Source of the DNA: Bacillota bacterium
Lineage (GTDB): Bacteria; Bacillota; Clostridia; Lachnospirales; WQUN01
Direction: 5' to 3'
NCBI GenBank assembly: GCA_009782085.1
Contig: WQUN01000088.1
Location: 1-5,651, forward strand
Length of the DNA stretch: 5,651 nt
Part shown: piece by piece, positions 3,277 through 5,651 of the stretch
Numbering within the stretch: position 1 is the first letter of the stretch
How the letters are laid out: each line of letters begins with the position of its first letter
Made by a program: the position numbers and the translations under genes
The notes under the pieces: model-generated
Told to the model about the DNA's origin: nothing
What the model saw: only the letters and a program-made list of their open reading frames with translations
Database searches by the model: none

Positions 3277-5651
3277 ATGGCAAAAACCAAAAAAAACAAA
3301 AAACCCTCTCCGGGCGGCCGCTCCTTTATATTCCAGTCCCGCCTGAAACGCCGCGTAAAAGTCGTCGGCGTCCTCCTTACCCTGTGCCTCGCGGCTCTGG
3401 CCGCGCGCATAGGCTATATCAAGGTCGCCTTCGGCAACGAGTACGAGCGGACGGCGGTCATCCAGGCCTACAACAGCGGCAACAGCGTCGAGGAGGTCGT
3501 CACCCCGAACCGCGGCGCGATCCTGGACCGCAACATGCAGCCCCTCGCCGTCAGCGAGATTGTCTACACGGTCATTTTGGACATACGCACCTTGGCAACT
3601 CTCGACGACGCCGACATCGCGCAGACGATAGGCTCGCTCAGCGACGATCTGAAAATGCCGCTGTCGGATATCGATGCCGTACTTGCTAAAAACGACGACG
3701 GGACCCTCGTCAACGACACCAGGTACTACCAACTGGCGCGTCAGGTTCCGGCCGAAACGGCTAACACCATCAAGAACAGGAAACTCAAGTGCGTCTACCT
3801 GGTCGACGATACGAAGAGAAGCTATGTGTACGGCACATTCGCGCCGCAGGTCATCGGCTTCGAACGCGGCGACCCGACGGCCAACTGGGGCCTGGAAAAC
3901 TCGTACAACTCGGATCTTTCGGGAATTCCCGGGCGGATTTTCAGGATATACGACCAGGAAGGCGGCGCGGTGACGGAGGACGTCCCGGCTATCGCCGGCT
4001 ACACCTTGGTCACGACACTGGATCAGGACATACAGAACATCTGCCAATCCTCCGCGGACGCGCTTGGGAAACAGTTCCAGCCGCAGTACGCCTCAGTCTC
4101 GGTAATGAACCCGAACACCTGCGAGGTGCTCGGCATGGCGCAGTACCCGTCCTTCAGCGACAGCGCGCCGTCCGACCCCGGGTTTTTCACGAACGACGCG
4201 TTCGCCAAGGCCTGGGACAAGCTTCCTCAGGACGAGCAGTCCGCCGATTTATATCAGGCCTGGGTGAACTACAACCTCACCCGCTCCTTCGAGCCGGGCT
4301 CCATCTTCAAGCCGATCACAGTGGCGGCGGCGCTGGAAGAAGGGCTGATCAGCGAGAACTCTACCTTCTACTGCGGCGGGTATAAGGACATCCTCGGCGT
4401 CAGGATACCCTGCTGGATATACAATTCTACCGGCGGCGGGCACGGGGAGGAGAACCTGACGCGCGTCCTGGCCAACTCCTGCAACGTGGGCCTGATGGAC
4501 ATCGCGCAGATACTCGGGCGCGACCTGTTTTTCAAATACAGGAACGACTTCGGCTACGGTGAAAAGACCGGCATAGACCTGCCCGGCGAGGCGAGCGTAT
4601 CCGACCCGAGCGTCATGTACCCTCTAAGCGCGCTTAACCCCGTCGAGCTGGCGACAAGCTCCTTCGGCCAGGGCTCCAACTGCACCGTGATCCAGGCCAT
4701 GACCGCGTTTTCCGCCATAATAAACGGCGGAAACCTGATGAAACCGTATGTCGTCTCGCAGGTGCTCGATTCCGACGGGAACGTCGTGCGGACCAACTCG
4801 CCGGAGGTCGTCAGAAAGCCCATTTCAAAGGAGACTTCCGACATCGTGCGGCGGATGCTGGGCGCGGTCGTCCGGCCGAACGGCACCGGGTACAAGGCCG
4901 TGATCGATGGCTACTCCATGGGCGGCAAGACCGGCACGGCCCAGCAGGGCGTCAGGGCCAAGGGCGAATACGTCGTGTCGTTCATAGCGTTTCTGCCGGT
5001 CGACGACCCGCAGTATCTGGCTCTCGTCCTCATAGACAGGCCCGCAGGCAACGCGGAGGTCCAGGGCAGCACGTCCGCCGGGCCGATGATGCGGTCGGTT
5101 ATGCAGGAAATCATAAAAGCGAAAAGCATCCGGCCGGACGTCTCGGCGGGAGACGCGGGCTCCGGCGCGAATTCCCTGGGCGAGGCGGTTGTGCCCGATT
5201 ACACCGGCATGAGCCTGGCAGAGACGACAAAAAGCCTTAACGGCCTGGGGATGGACTATTCGGTCTTCGGCTCCGGGAGCGTCGTGAACAACCAGTTCCC
5301 TCTCGCGGGGGAGCAGGCCCCGGCAGGCTCCAGGATCCTGATATACGTTTCCAATCCCGCCGGCGGCGAGAGCGGCCTGACGGCCGTCCCGCGCGTCGTT
5401 GGCCTTTCGGCCGACGAGGCGGTGGCCAAGATCACGGAGAGCGGGCTTGTCCCGGTCCCGTATTACGGAAACGTCTCCGGCGGCGGCTCCGATACCGCCA
5501 ACCCGGGCGAGCCCGTCACTTCGAACGCGGAACCGGGCGATAACGCCGCCGGCGGAAGTTCCGGCCCGGCGGGCGTGGTCTACGAGCAGATGCCGGACAC
5601 CGAGGCCATGATACAGCAGGGCACGGAGGTAAAGCTGAAGATAAGGTTTGA
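3277..5651 (+). CDS. spoVD: class B penicillin-binding protein (FtsI/SpoVD family) with two PASTA domains, 3' end cut
   Basis: A septal or spore-cortex DD-transpeptidase that cross-links peptidoglycan outside the membrane. The frame stays open from ATG 3277 to the window edge (791 full codons, last codon GA-). A Lys-rich cytoplasmic start (1-28) precedes one membrane helix (about 29-45). The dimerisation domain opens with TPNRGAILDRN (76-86). The transpeptidase domain has all three catalytic motifs: S342-I-F-K345 (in EPGSIFKP), S401-C-N403 and K551-T-G553. PASTA 1 spans about 637-693 and PASTA 2 about 702 to the end; PASTA 2 carries a Gly/Ser/Pro-rich insert at 734-766. C379 and C402 near the active site fit SpoVD, which is known to carry a redox-active Cys pair, yet the position right after ftsL is also that of the division PBP (PbpB/FtsI). 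The choice between these two roles is uncertain; class B PBP is certain. Little sequence is probably missing, as PASTA 2 is nearly complete. Confidence 0.95.
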   Translation, partial: MAKTKKNKKPSPGGRSFIFQSRLKRRVKVVGVLLTLCLAALAARIGYIKVAFGNEYERTAVIQAYNSGNSVEEVVTPNRGAILDRNMQPLAVSEIVYTVILDIRTLATLDDADIAQTIGSLSDDLKMPLSDIDAVLAKNDDGTLVNDTRYYQLARQVPAETANTIKNRKLKCVYLVDDTKRSYVYGTFAPQVIGFERGDPTANWGLENSYNSDLSGIPGRIFRIYDQEGGAVTEDVPAIAGYTLVTTLDQDIQNICQSSADALGKQFQPQYASVSVMNPNTCEVLGMAQYPSFSDSAPSDPGFFTNDAFAKAWDKLPQDEQSADLYQAWVNYNLTRSFEPGSIFKPITVAAALEEGLISENSTFYCGGYKDILGVRIPCWIYNSTGGGHGEENLTRVLANSCNVGLMDIAQILGRDLFFKYRNDFGYGEKTGIDLPGEASVSDPSVMYPLSALNPVELATSSFGQGSNCTVIQAMTAFSAIINGGNLMKPYVVSQVLDSDGNVVRTNSPEVVRKPISKETSDIVRRMLGAVVRPNGTGYKAVIDGYSMGGKTGTAQQGVRAKGEYVVSFIAFLPVDDPQYLALVLIDRPAGNAEVQGSTSAGPMMRSVMQEIIKAKSIRPDVSAGDAGSGANSLGEAVVPDYTGMSLAETTKSLNGLGMDYSVFGSGSVVNNQFPLAGEQAPAGSRILIYVSNPAGGESGLTAVPRVVGLSADEAVAKITESGLVPVPYYGNVSGGGSDTANPGEPVTSNAEPGDNAAGGSSGPAGVVYEQMPDTEAMIQQGTEVKLKIRF

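Noticed and set aside
3244..4047. A 267-codon minus-strand frame over the PBP, and similar antisense or shifted frames at 2579-3283 and 3789-4385.
   Set aside because: The + strand frame from 3277 encodes an unmistakable class B PBP with all catalytic motifs; these are shadows.
1..5651. Search for CRISPR arrays, tRNA or rRNA genes, toxin-antitoxin pairs, phage genes or a transposase.
   Set aside because: None seen: no regular spaced repeats, no cloverleaf or rRNA segments, and the coding space is filled by the five genes listed.

Overview
The window holds the 5' end of a division and cell-wall (dcw) cluster: mraZ - rsmH - [inserted methyltransferase] - ftsL-type gene - class B penicillin-binding protein with PASTA domains. 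All genes lie on the + strand. Gene order, an FtsL-like protein with a long basic cytoplasmic tail, a PASTA-bearing class B PBP with a SpoVD-like Cys pair, and Shine-Dalgarno sites pairing with the 16S 3' end all point to a Gram-positive Firmicute, most likely a GC-rich member of the Clostridia. The species cannot be told from the sequence. Both ends look like cuts: base 1 is the first base of an inverted repeat, and the last gene is still open at base 5651.

Bases 1-412 carry no gene. They hold, in order: a 94-bp MITE-like nested inverted repeat (1-94), a strong rho-independent terminator for transcription entering from the left (138-171), a stretch with nothing recognisable (172-303), and a sigma-A promoter (304-331). 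After the promoter come three GTG boxes spaced exactly 10 bp apart (341-370), a likely MraZ operator, and a short leader with an extended Shine-Dalgarno site.

Bases 413-1796 are mraZ and rsmH, 4 nt apart. Bases 1797-2637 are a spacer plus a class I SAM-dependent methyltransferase that is not a usual dcw member and is visibly poorer in G+C; it appears to be a cargo insertion. Bases 2663-5651 return to the standard order with the FtsL-like divisome protein and the 3'-truncated class B PBP (791 full codons seen).

Functionally, MraZ probably represses the promoter at 304-331 and so sets expression of the whole row. RsmH modifies 16S rRNA. The FtsL-like protein and the PBP act together at the septal membrane in peptidoglycan cross-linking. 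I see no undescribed multi-gene system. The most unusual points are the nested inverted-repeat element, the methyltransferase inserted in the dcw cluster, the repeated GTGATC ribosome-binding pattern and a low-complexity insert inside the second PASTA domain.
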